Below are positions 1 to 6,096 of a DNA stretch of 6,646 nucleotides, in pieces. Below the pieces are notes generated by a model. That model was given only the letters and a program-made list of their open reading frames with translations. It was not told where the DNA came from and made no database searches. How positions within the stretch are numbered: position 1 is the stretch's first letter; each line of letters begins with the position of its first letter. The position numbers were made by a program, and so were the translations under genes. Where the stretch lies: the NCBI GenBank assembly GCA_019241805.1, contig JAFAWL010000109.1, positions 1 through 6,646 of the forward strand. The letters are read 5' to 3'. The DNA comes from Actinomycetota bacterium. Lineage in GTDB: Bacteria; Actinomycetota; Actinomycetes; Mycobacteriales; Jatrophihabitantaceae.

Positions 1-1389
1 CGCCTCGAATCGGCAGTGCACGCCGATGTCGAGCACCACCCGGGCCGCGCGCATCGACTGGCCGTCGAGCATGCCGAGGAAGTCGCCCGGGTCGTCGAGA
101 TATCCGAGATCGGCCATCAGCCATTCGGCGTACAACGCCCAACCCTCGCCGTGCCCGGACGTCCACGACGCGAGTCGTCGCCAGGTGTTGAGCGTGTCCT
201 TGCGGTAGGCGGTCTGGGCGACCTGAAGGTGATGGCCGGGCACGCCCTCGTGGTACACAGTGGTCAATTCGCGCCAGGTCGAGAAGTCGGTGACCCCCTC
301 GGGCACGGCCCACCACATGCGGCCCGGTCGCGAGAAGTCGTCGCTCGGACCGGTGTAGTAGATGCCGCCCGAGTGTGTCGGGGCGATCCGGCATTCCAGA
401 GTGCGGATCGGGTCCGGAATGTCGAAGTGCGTTCCGGCCAACGCTTCGACCGCGGCATCGGACTTTTCCTGCATCCACTGTCGCAAGGCGTCGGTGCCGT
501 GCAGCATCCGGGCGGGGTCGGTGTTGAGGTGATCCATCGCCTCGCGCACCGACGCGCCGGGACGGATCCGCTCGGCGGTCGCGCGCATCTGGGCGGTGAT
601 CCGCTCCAGCTCCTCCTGCCCCCAGGCGTAGGCCTCGTCCAGCTCGACAGTGCTGCCGAGGAACGAGCGCGAGAAGAGGGCGTACTTCTCGCGGCCCACG
701 GCGTCGACGTCACCGGCCTGCGGCAGCAACTGCTCGCGCAGAAACGTTCCCAGCTCGTCGTAGGCCGAGGCGGCGGCCTCGGCGGCTCGGCTGACGTCGG
801 CGATCACTGCCTCGGGAAGTGCGACACCGTCGGCCAGCCGAGCTTCGGCGGCGAAGGTGCGGAAGAAGCCGTCGGCGGCGGCATTCTCGGTGCACTGCTT
901 GATGCAGGCGCGAACCTGCCGCGATGCCCGCACGTCGCCGCGTTCGGCGGCCAGGCGCAGAGACGCGACGTAGCCCGTGATCGCTCCGGGTACGTTGCCC
1001 AACCGGGTCGCGATCACGTTCCAGTCGTCCGGGGTCGCCGTCGGCATGAGGTCGAACGTCTCACGCAGTCCTTGTACGGGCGAGGCGATATTGGACAGGG
1101 CGGATTCCTCGGCGCCGGTCTGGCGGATCTGCTCCTCGAGTTCGAGCTGCTGTCGCAGGGCGGCGACCGTGATCCGATCGGTGGTGTCGACCGGCGTCGC
1201 GGCGGCCAGCGCGGCGAGAGTTCGGCGGCGCAGTTGCGAGACGGCTTCCAGCCCGTCGGGGGACAGGTCCGGCAGTTCCTGTTCTCGGCCGGGCAGGCCC
1301 AGGTAGGTAGCGATGGTGGGATCCAGATCGATGGCAGCGCCGAGGTAGGAGTCGGCCAACTCGTCGATTGCCGTGCGCTGACGTGCCAT
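1..1389 (-). CDS. DUF885 family putative zinc metallo-hydrolase (C-terminus cut by window edge)
   Basis: Translating the minus strand from the ATG at 1389 gives 463 codons with no stop before the left edge, so roughly the last 100 residues of a family usually near 550-600 residues are missing. The motif HEGVPGHH lies at residues 380-387 and GEGWALYAEW starts near residue 414; these are hallmarks of the DUF885 family, a gluzincin-like group of predicted peptidases. By family analogy the HExxxxH-type histidines and Glu415 would bind metal, but substrate and activity are not known. No signal peptide is visible, so it is probably cytoplasmic. Two starts compete. The ATG at 1389 lies exactly 7 nt after a TAGTGT -10-like box, which fits a leaderless mRNA. 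An in-frame GTG at 1396-1398 lies 11 nt after GGAGG (1410-1414). The gene is divergent from the CNNM gene. The family call is firm; the start is uncertain by three codons. Confidence 0.88.
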   Translation of the reverse strand, partial: MARQRTAIDELADSYLGAAIDLDPTIATYLGLPGREQELPDLSPDGLEAVSQLRRRTLAALAAATPVDTTDRITVAALRQQLELEEQIRQTGAEESALSNIASPVQGLRETFDLMPTATPDDWNVIATRLGNVPGAITGYVASLRLAAERGDVRASRQVRACIKQCTENAAADGFFRTFAAEARLADGVALPEAVIADVSRAAEAAASAYDELGTFLREQLLPQAGDVDAVGREKYALFSRSFLGSTVELDEAYAWGQEELERITAQMRATAERIRPGASVREAMDHLNTDPARMLHGTDALRQWMQEKSDAAVEALAGTHFDIPDPIRTLECRIAPTHSGGIYYTGPSDDFSRPGRMWWAVPEGVTDFSTWRELTTVYHEGVPGHHLQVAQTAYRKDTLNTWRRLASWTSGHGEGWALYAEWLMADLGYLDDPGDFLGMLDGQSMRAARVVLDIGVHCRFEA

Positions 1390-1402
1390 GTCGATCACAC
1401 TA
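1390..1402 (-). promoter_or_regulatory. Candidate -10 element for a leaderless DUF885 transcript
   Basis: On the minus strand TAGTGT (1402 to 1397) matches the actinobacterial TANNNT -10 pattern. It is followed by 7 nt and then the ATG at 1389, the spacing expected when transcription begins at the start codon. A -35 match is weak: GTGAAC, 16 nt upstream. The same stretch also carries GGAGG for an alternative GTG start, so the leaderless reading is only one option. Confidence 0.4.
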
Positions 1403-1459
1403 TGACCCCCCTCCCGCGGTTCACCCGCCGAGCGGCACGCACGCAGGCAGCCGCGTCCG

Positions 1460-1465
1460 TAGACT
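1460..1465 (+). promoter_or_regulatory. Candidate -10 element (TAGACT) upstream of the CNNM operon
   Basis: TAGACT at 1460-1465 fits the TANNNT consensus of actinobacterial housekeeping promoters. A GTG codon begins 7 nt later, at 1473, suggesting a transcript that starts at or next to that GTG. No convincing -35 hexamer is present 16-18 nt upstream. If real, it would drive the CNNM-trpS-2H phosphoesterase operon, with about 70 nt between transcription start and the CNNM start. Confidence 0.4.
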
Positions 1466-1472
1466 CGCATTC

Positions 1473-1547
1473 GTGCCCGCCCGGCCGTTCGTTCCGCACG
1501 GTTCTTCCGTGCCACGGGTCGGCGCGTGCCACGGGAGCCGAACGTGA
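1473..1547 (+). CDS. Possible 24-codon leaderless upstream ORF coupled to the CNNM gene
   Basis: A frame from GTG 1473 runs 24 codons without a stop and ends at TGA 1545-1547. That TGA overlaps the probable CNNM start GTG (1544-1546) in the arrangement GTGA. The GTG sits 7 nt downstream of TAGACT, typical of leaderless genes. The predicted peptide is rich in Pro, Arg and Ser with a single Cys at codon 19, and resembles no family I recognise. Its role, if translated, would more likely be translational coupling or regulation of the downstream gene than a peptide function. Such short open frames arise easily by chance in GC-rich DNA, so this remains a hypothesis. Confidence 0.3.
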   Translation: MPARPFVPHGSSVPRVGACHGSRT

Positions 1548-2875
1548 GCTCCACCGCGCTCAACATCGTGATCGTCCTCGTGCTGATCCTGATCGAGGGC
1601 GTGTTCGTCGCGGCCGAGATCTCGCTCGTCTCGCTGCGTGAGGGGCAGATTCGGGCGATGGTCGAGTCGGGCAGCCGGCGCGGACAGATCGTCGCCCGGC
1701 TGACCGCGGACCCCAACCGCTTCCTCGCGGCCGTCCAGATCGGTGTCACGTCGACCGCCCTGCTGTCCAGCGCCTTCGGTGCGGTAACCCTGTCGGACTC
1801 GGCCAAGCATGCCCTGGAACGGCAGGGCATGGGCAGCGGGCTGGCCGGAGTGATCGGCATCGTCGGCGTCACGTTGCTGATCTCGTTCGTCACCCTGGTC
1901 CTCGGTGAACTGGTGCCGAAACGGCTGGCGTTGCAACGCACGGACGCGGCCGCGCAGTTCTTCGCCCCGCCGTTGTCCCGAGTGGCGAGCCTGTTCCGAC
2001 CCATCATCTGGCTGTTGTCGAAGTCGACCGACGGGGTCGTCCGGGTGTTGGGCGGTGATCCCAGCGCCGGCCGGGAGGCGATCACGGAGGAGGAACTGCG
2101 CGGCCTGGTCGCCGCCCACGAGTCACTCACGACCGACGAACGACACCTGATCGACGAGGTGTTCGCGGCCGGCAATCGCTCGGTCAGTGAAGTGATGATC
2201 CCGCGGCACGACGTGACGTTCCTGGAGGCGTCGCTGACGCTGTCGCGGGCGGCCCGACTGGCCGGCGACTCGCCGCACTCGCGCTACCCCGTGATCGGTC
2301 GCGGAATCGACGACGTGCTCGGCTTCGTGCACATCCGAGACCTCGTGTTGCCCGACAGCCGCGTCGACCGAGGCCGGGCGGTCCTCGACGTCATCCGCGA
2401 GATCAAGCGACTTCCCGGCAGCAAGAACGTGTTGTCGGCGTTGTCCGAGATGCGTCGCGAACGGCATCACATGGCGATCGTGGTCGACGAATACGGGGGC
2501 ACTGACGGCATCGTCACGCTCGAGGACCTCATCGAGGAGGTCATCGGCGACATCCGGGACGAGTACGACGAGGCGATCCGCGATTCGCGGCGGCTGGCCG
2601 GTGGCGCGGTCGAGATCGACGGCAAGTCGAACCTGGACGAGCTGACGGAGCTGTCCGGCCTGACCTTGCCCGACGGCCCGTACCAGACGGTCGGCGGGTT
2701 CATGATGGCGCAGGCCGGACGGTTGCCCGCGCCGGGCGACGAGGTCGAGATCGACGGATATCGGCTTCGGGTCACCGAGGTGGACGGCCGCCGCGCCTCC
2801 CGCGTGCTGGTGAGCCCACCCGAGGACGCGATCGACACGGAGCCCGCGAGCGGCCACCGGGAGTCGGCCGGATAG
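1544..2875 (+). CDS. Hemolysin-C/CorC-like family protein: CNNM (DUF21) + CBS pair + CorC_HlyC domain
   Basis: Encodes a 443-residue membrane protein of the CNNM/CorC family, members of which are linked to Mg2+/Co2+ efflux or homeostasis; the 'hemolysin' label is historical. Order, numbering from GTG 1544: hydrophobic helix about 5-25, further helices about 60-82 and 100-122, the CNNM hallmark LGELVPKR at 120-127, and an amphipathic helix about 140-165. A CBS pair follows, from VSEVMIPRHDV (from residue 214) to VDEYGGTDGIVTLEDLIEEV (VDEYGG near 314-319). A C-terminal CorC_HlyC domain spans about 350-430. The length is normal for the family. I chose GTG 1544 because GGGAG (1533-1537) precedes it by 6 nt; GTG 1526 in the same frame would add six residues but lacks a good ribosome-binding site. 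The gene ends 24 nt before trpS and probably shares its transcript. Transport activity is inferred from the family. Confidence 0.93.
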   Translation: MSSTALNIVIVLVLILIEGVFVAAEISLVSLREGQIRAMVESGSRRGQIVARLTADPNRFLAAVQIGVTSTALLSSAFGAVTLSDSAKHALERQGMGSGLAGVIGIVGVTLLISFVTLVLGELVPKRLALQRTDAAAQFFAPPLSRVASLFRPIIWLLSKSTDGVVRVLGGDPSAGREAITEEELRGLVAAHESLTTDERHLIDEVFAAGNRSVSEVMIPRHDVTFLEASLTLSRAARLAGDSPHSRYPVIGRGIDDVLGFVHIRDLVLPDSRVDRGRAVLDVIREIKRLPGSKNVLSALSEMRRERHHMAIVVDEYGGTDGIVTLEDLIEEVIGDIRDEYDEAIRDSRRLAGGAVEIDGKSNLDELTELSGLTLPDGPYQTVGGFMMAQAGRLPAPGDEVEIDGYRLRVTEVDGRRASRVLVSPPEDAIDTEPASGHRESAG

Positions 2876-2899
2876 GCGCGCGACGAGCCGGGGTCGACA

Positions 2900-3949
2900 G
2901 TGCCAGAATCGATGACCGTGCCCGCTCCAGCCGATGCCGCCGTCCGACCCCGAGTCCTTTCGGGGATCCAGCCGACGTCCGAGTCCTTCCATCTCGGCAA
3001 CTACCTGGGCGCGTTGAAGCAGTGGGTGAACCTCCAGGACTCCTACGATGCCTTCTACTGCGTGGTGGACCTGCACGCGATCACGTTCGAGGCACCCGAC
3101 CCGGAGTTGCTGCGTGAACGCACGCGCTCGTCGGTCGCGCAGTTGCTCGCGGCCGGACTGGACCCGAGCGGGTGCGCGTTGTTCCTTCAGAGTCACGTGC
3201 CTGCGCACAGTCAACTGAGCTGGATCCTCGAATGCGTCACCGGTTTCGGGGAGGCCGGCCGGATGACGCAGTTCAAGGACAAGTCGGCGCGCGGTTCCGA
3301 ACACATCTCCGTCGGCCTGTTCACGTATCCGATCCTGCAGGCGGCCGACATCCTGCTGTATCAGGCCGATCAGGTGCCGGTCGGAGAGGACCAGCGGCAG
3401 CATCTGGAGCTGACCCGCGACCTCGCTCAGCGCTTCAACGGCCGCTACGGCGAGACGTTCCGGCTGCCGACGGCCTACGTACCCAAGCTTTCGGCCAAGA
3501 TTCTCGATCTGCAGGATCCGACGGCGAAGATGAGTAAGTCGTTGCCGGACGCCGGCACGATCAATCTCCTCGATGATCCGGCCGCCATCAGCCGTAAAGT
3601 GCGGCGGGCCGTCACCGACACCGAGACCGAGGTGCGCTACGACCCGGCGACCAAACCGGGAGTCTCGAATCTGCTGAGCATTCTCGCTGCCGTCACCGAC
3701 CGTAACGTCGACGGCCTGGATGAACAGTTCACCGGACTCGGCTACGGGGCGTTGAAGAGCCAGGTCGCCGACGCGGTGGTGGCGTTCGCGGAACCTTTCG
3801 CCAAGCGAACCCGGGAACTGCTCGACGATCCGGCCGAGCTGGACCGAATTCTCGCCGGCGGCGCCGAGCGCGCGCGAGCCGTGGCCGATGCGACGGTGCG
3901 CGAGGTGTACGACCGCGTCGGCTTCCTCGCCCCACAAGCCGGACACTGA
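2900..3949 (+). CDS. trpS: Tryptophanyl-tRNA synthetase
   Basis: A class I aminoacyl-tRNA synthetase that charges tRNA-Trp with tryptophan using ATP, in the cytoplasm. Visible landmarks in the 349-residue product are GIQPTSESFHLGNYLGAL, with the HIGH-type signature HLGN at 31-34; MTQFKDKS near residue 119; VGEDQRQHLELTRDL, with VGEDQ at 161-165, typical of the TrpRS active site; and the complete KMSKS loop at 210-214. Length is close to the usual 330-340 residues, with a short unconserved N-terminal extension. GTG 2900 is the longest start. ATG 2912 is in frame, would lose only four residues and is a realistic alternative, since neither has a strong Shine-Dalgarno sequence. The gene lies 24 nt after the CNNM gene and 6 nt before the 2H phosphoesterase gene, so the three are probably cotranscribed. 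No Trp-rich leader peptide or T-box is visible upstream. Confidence 0.97.
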   Translation: MPESMTVPAPADAAVRPRVLSGIQPTSESFHLGNYLGALKQWVNLQDSYDAFYCVVDLHAITFEAPDPELLRERTRSSVAQLLAAGLDPSGCALFLQSHVPAHSQLSWILECVTGFGEAGRMTQFKDKSARGSEHISVGLFTYPILQAADILLYQADQVPVGEDQRQHLELTRDLAQRFNGRYGETFRLPTAYVPKLSAKILDLQDPTAKMSKSLPDAGTINLLDDPAAISRKVRRAVTDTETEVRYDPATKPGVSNLLSILAAVTDRNVDGLDEQFTGLGYGALKSQVADAVVAFAEPFAKRTRELLDDPAELDRILAGGAERARAVADATVREVYDRVGFLAPQAGH

Positions 3950-3955
3950 GCGACC

Positions 3956-4480
3956 GTGCCCGACCTCGTCACCGTCGGAGTGCTCATCTGCGTCCCCGAA
4001 CCCCACTCGACGGTGCTGACGGGATGGCGGCACCGGGTAGGTGATCCACTGGCGAGCGTCATTCCTCCGCACGTGACGTTGCTCCCGCCGACCGACTTGC
4101 CGCGAGCGGACCTGGACGCCATCGACAAGCACCTGGTGGAGGCCGCTCGAGCCTGCGATCCGTTCGCAATGCACTTGTTCGGCACGGGTACGTTCCGGCC
4201 GCTCACGCCGGTGGTGTTCATCCAGGTCGCGCGGGGCATCGCCGAGTGCGAGGTGCTCGAGAAAGCGATTCGCTCCGGACCGCTCGGACGGAAGCTGGAC
4301 TTTCCCTACCACCCGCACGTCACCGTGGCCCAAGAGGTTGGTGACGACGCCCTCGACGAGGCGTACGAGGCGTTGTCCGCGTTCGTCGCCCGCTTCTTAG
4401 TAAGCGGCTTCAGCTTGTTCGTGAAGGATCTCGATCAGCCCTGGGCGATTCGCAAGAACTTCCCGCTGGGAGCGGCCTGA
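3956..4480 (+). CDS. 2'-5' RNA ligase family (2H phosphoesterase) protein
   Basis: The 174-residue product carries both signature tetrapeptides of the 2H phosphoesterase superfamily: HVTL at residues 39-42 and HVTV at 121-124, the latter in the context FPYHPHVTVAQ. In this superfamily the two HxT motifs form the catalytic site for hydrolysis or ligation of 2',3'-cyclic or 2'-5' phosphodiester bonds in RNA or nucleotides. Both His and both Thr are present, so the enzyme should be active; the physiological substrate is unknown. There is no signal peptide or membrane segment, so it is probably cytoplasmic. GTG 3956 begins 6 nt after the trpS stop with little Shine-Dalgarno sequence of its own, suggesting translation coupled to trpS. 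Length is normal for the bacterial family. It could be a cyclic phosphodiesterase rather than a ligase. Confidence 0.9.
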   Translation: MPDLVTVGVLICVPEPHSTVLTGWRHRVGDPLASVIPPHVTLLPPTDLPRADLDAIDKHLVEAARACDPFAMHLFGTGTFRPLTPVVFIQVARGIAECEVLEKAIRSGPLGRKLDFPYHPHVTVAQEVGDDALDEAYEALSAFVARFLVSGFSLFVKDLDQPWAIRKNFPLGAA

Positions 4481-4507
4481 GCAGGCCCGTGCGCTGCGTT
4501 GCTGCTG

Positions 4508-4533
4508 GGCCCCGGCCCTGGCTGGCTGGGGCC
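4508..4533 (+). terminator. GC-rich hairpin, candidate terminator of the CNNM-trpS-2H operon
   Basis: The left arm GGCCCCGGCC (4508-4517) pairs with GGCTGGGGCC (4524-4533) over 10 bp with one G-U pair and a 6-nt loop. It begins 28 nt after the stop of the 2H phosphoesterase gene. No T-tract follows, which is common for actinobacterial terminators but leaves the call uncertain. Confidence 0.45.
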
Positions 4534-4571
4534 GTTGCGGCGCCGGCTGCGGCCGTTGCGGCGCCGGCTGC
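4530..4571 (+). repeat. Perfect 21-bp tandem duplication
   Basis: Bases 4530-4550 are repeated exactly at 4551-4571, and the sequence GGCCG continues into a third partial copy from 4572. Each unit begins GGCCGTTGCGG and contains the palindrome GGCGCC. The first copy overlaps the right arm of the preceding hairpin. The repeat is intergenic. Perfect identity suggests a recent slippage event and a site likely to vary in copy number among strains. Confidence 0.9.
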
Positions 4572-4809
4572 GGCCGCGGTATCGGCCGCCGACTAGATCG
4601 AGTGGGTGGAGTAACAGATCGGGTCGCGGCGGTCCGGCCTGGCAGCTTTGCACGCGTTTCGTGGGTTGTCGGCCCCGTCAGCACCCACACAACGAGTGCA
4701 GAGTGGCGACGAGGTCGGACGGGCACCACGCTCGGGCTGAGCACTGCCCCGGCACTTCGCGGGACGGCCACGCTACGGTGCAGGCCACTGTCAGACGAAG
4801 GAGGGCGAT

Positions 4810-6096
4810 GTGAAAGGTCGCGTCGCCGATCGTTGGGCCCAGTTGCGATCTTCTCGTCCCTGGGTCGATCACGTGGTCCGAGCCTGGGACCAGATGCAGG
4901 ATCACAACGCGGCGCAGTACGCCGCGGCTATCACGTATTACAGCTTCTTGGCGTTGTTCCCCTTGCTCTTGCTGGCGATCGCGATCACCGGCTTCGTCCT
5001 GAGCTCGCAGACACATCTGCGCGCCCAACTGTTCCAAAAGATCACCGACAACGTCCCCGGCGGCTTCGGCCAAACGATCAGCGATTCGGTACAGACGCTG
5101 ATCAACAACCGGACGGGCGTCGGAGTCATCGGCCTGGCGGGCGTCTTGATCACCGGTTTGGGCTGGGTCAACAACCTGCGGCGGGCCACCGACGCGGTGT
5201 GGGGACTGCCCAAGCGCGCCGGGCGAGTCGTCGCCTGGCAGATCTCGAACCTCATCGTGCTCGCCGGCCTCGGCCTCGGTGTGCTCGTCTCGATGGGATT
5301 GACCATCGGCGGCACGCAGCTGACCGACCAGGCGCTCGACGTTGTCGGCTGGCGCCACGTCACCGGAATGGGCGTACTGGTCACGGCGCTCGGCATCGTG
5401 CTGGCCGTGGCCGGTGACCTGATCATTTTTAGCTGGCTGATCGTCACCCTGCCCGGCGTCACCGTGACGAGCTCGGTCACGGCTCGGGCGGCGCTGCTGG
5501 CGGCGATCGGCTTCGAGGCGCTGAAATTCGCCGGTACGTACACGGTGGCGCAGTCGTCGCACAGCCCTACCGCGGGTCCGTTCGCCGGTGTCATCGCCGT
5601 GTTGGTGTGGATCCAGTTGGTGGCCCGCTGGCTGCTGTTCTGCACGGCTTGGGCGGCGACGGCCACGCCGGAGACCGAACCGTCGCAGAGCGAATCCCCC
5701 GCACTGACGGAAGCTCCGGTTCCCGAGCGGGTGGACGGTCCGTCGCCGACCACGATCGCCGCCGGATTGTTGGGCGCCGGCGCGGCGATCGGAGCCGGCA
5801 TCGCCGTCTGGGCGACCCGGGTCCGCGATGATGGGCCCGCGATGATGGGCCCGCGGGGACCGATCGCGGCTGACTCGGCCGAATTGGGGTGGTCAGGTCG
5901 CGCGATTGTTGGCGACGCACGTCGATTCCGGGCCGGCGCGGCTCGGCCTAGCGTCAGGGCCGGCGTACGGCTGTCGATTCCGGCGATGCCCATTCGTCGT
6001 GCTTGGCGAAAGCCGCAGGATCGTCCTGCGTCGCAGACCTGTCAGGAGACGCATCATGCCTCATCCGGTTATCCACGCCGAGATCCGCGCGGCTGA
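4810..6096 (+). CDS. YihY/virulence factor BrkB family inner-membrane protein with a frameshift-extended C-terminus
   Basis: The 428-residue frame starts at GTG 4810 behind a strong Shine-Dalgarno sequence, AAGGAGGG (4798-4805). The N-terminal 280 residues match the YihY/BrkB (old 'RNase BN') fold: AAAITYYSFLALFPLLLLAI begins near 38, followed by helices about 100-120, 144-165, 185-212, 224-245 and 255-280. A Pro/Glu-rich linker and a further Gly/Ala-rich helix (about 314-334) follow. Function is unknown; family members are integral membrane proteins, and the RNase BN assignment was withdrawn. Residues after about 344 look non-coding: Arg-rich, with roughly 60% G/C third positions against nearer 88% in a sampled part of the membrane domain, and overlapping the VOC gene by 41 nt. 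A 14-bp tandem duplication at 5827-5854 causes this. Without it the frame would end at TGA 5871-5873, giving 349 residues, so the natural product is probably the shorter form. Confidence 0.88.
   Translation: MKGRVADRWAQLRSSRPWVDHVVRAWDQMQDHNAAQYAAAITYYSFLALFPLLLLAIAITGFVLSSQTHLRAQLFQKITDNVPGGFGQTISDSVQTLINNRTGVGVIGLAGVLITGLGWVNNLRRATDAVWGLPKRAGRVVAWQISNLIVLAGLGLGVLVSMGLTIGGTQLTDQALDVVGWRHVTGMGVLVTALGIVLAVAGDLIIFSWLIVTLPGVTVTSSVTARAALLAAIGFEALKFAGTYTVAQSSHSPTAGPFAGVIAVLVWIQLVARWLLFCTAWAATATPETEPSQSESPALTEAPVPERVDGPSPTTIAAGLLGAGAAIGAGIAVWATRVRDDGPAMMGPRGPIAADSAELGWSGRAIVGDARRFRAGAARPSVRAGVRLSIPAMPIRRAWRKPQDRPASQTCQETHHASSGYPRRDPRG
5827..5854 (+). repeat. 14-bp perfect tandem duplication causing a frameshift in the YihY gene
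   Basis: GATGATGGGCCCGC occurs at 5827-5840 and again, immediately, at 5841-5854; the 14-bp periodicity extends over 5823-5855. Fourteen is not a multiple of three, so the duplication shifts the frame. Removing one copy changes the tail to DDGPAGTDRG followed by TGA at 5871-5873. The result with both copies is a tail about 80 residues longer that runs through the intergenic region. Confidence 0.95.
5921..5983 (+). repeat. 11-bp direct repeats 52 bp apart upstream of the VOC gene
   Basis: GTCGATTCCGG occurs at 5921-5931 and 5973-5983. The start-to-start distance of 52 bp is close to five helical turns, so a protein could see both on the same face of the DNA. Between them TAGCGT (5949-5954) resembles a -10 box, and GGGCCGGCG also occurs twice (5930-5938, 5957-5965). 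This could be a regulatory region for the VOC gene, or chance in GC-rich DNA. Confidence 0.35.
6014..6030 (+). promoter_or_regulatory. Perfect 7-bp hairpin in the VOC leader
   Basis: CGCAGGA (6014-6020) and TCCTGCG (6024-6030) form a perfect 7-bp stem with a TCG loop, 13 nt before the VOC Shine-Dalgarno sequence AGGAG (6044-6048). The right arm TCCTG (6024-6028) is equally complementary to CAGGA at 6043-6047, which includes most of that Shine-Dalgarno sequence. Two mutually exclusive structures are therefore possible. A regulatory role is inferred, not shown. Confidence 0.4.

Larger units (their letters stand above)
4481..4809 (+). other. 329-base intergenic region between the trpS operon and the YihY gene
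   Basis: No convincing gene is present. The left third holds a GC-rich hairpin (4508-4533) and a perfect 21-bp tandem duplication (4530-4571), which are listed separately. The right two thirds has mixed composition, and its end supplies the YihY ribosome-binding site AAGGAGGG (4798-4805). Just upstream, TACGGT (4774-4779) is a weak -10 candidate for YihY without a clear -35 partner. Open frames of about 100 codons cross it on both strands, but they are Arg/Pro-rich, low complexity and unlike any family I recognise. A split inverted repeat (GTGGGT at 4661-4666, ACCCAC at 4683-4688) is too short to interpret. Confidence 0.6.

Noticed and set aside
16..1641. Very long plus-strand open frame (about 540 codons) opposite the DUF885 gene
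   Set aside because: It is the exact antisense frame of a gene with clear family motifs, resembles no family itself, and extends into the CNNM gene. Long antisense frames are expected in GC-rich DNA.
2876..2899. Possible tryptophan attenuator or T-box before trpS
   Set aside because: Only 24 nt separate the genes, with no Trp-rich leader, specifier loop or terminator.
2123..4333. Minus-strand open frame of about 736 codons
   Set aside because: It lies opposite three well-supported genes (CNNM, trpS, 2H phosphoesterase) and shows no domain of its own.
4661..4688. Split inverted repeat GTGGGT / ACCCAC, with an overlapping GTTGT / ACAAC pairing
   Set aside because: Stems of 5-6 bp with loops of 16 nt or more are common by chance; nothing else supports an operator or riboswitch.
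4397..4771. Minus-strand open frame of about 124 codons with Pro/Gln/Arg repeats
   Set aside because: It overlaps the end of the 2H phosphoesterase gene, and the repeats are simply the 21-bp duplication read as codons. No ribosome-binding site or family resemblance was seen.
4499..4813. Plus-strand open frame of about 104 codons whose TGA overlaps the YihY GTG start
   Set aside because: The overlap is suggestive of coupling, but the product is Arg-rich low complexity, begins inside a terminator-like hairpin and has no recognisable domain; the YihY gene has its own strong ribosome-binding site.
4678..5562. Minus-strand open frame of about 294 codons opposite the YihY gene
   Set aside because: Highly charged composition with no domain, antisense to a clear membrane protein; taken as a shadow.
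5906..6055. Upstream extension of the VOC frame by 50 codons
   Set aside because: The frame is open, but the VOC domain begins right after ATG 6056, which has a well-placed AGGAG; the extension has no fold-like sequence.
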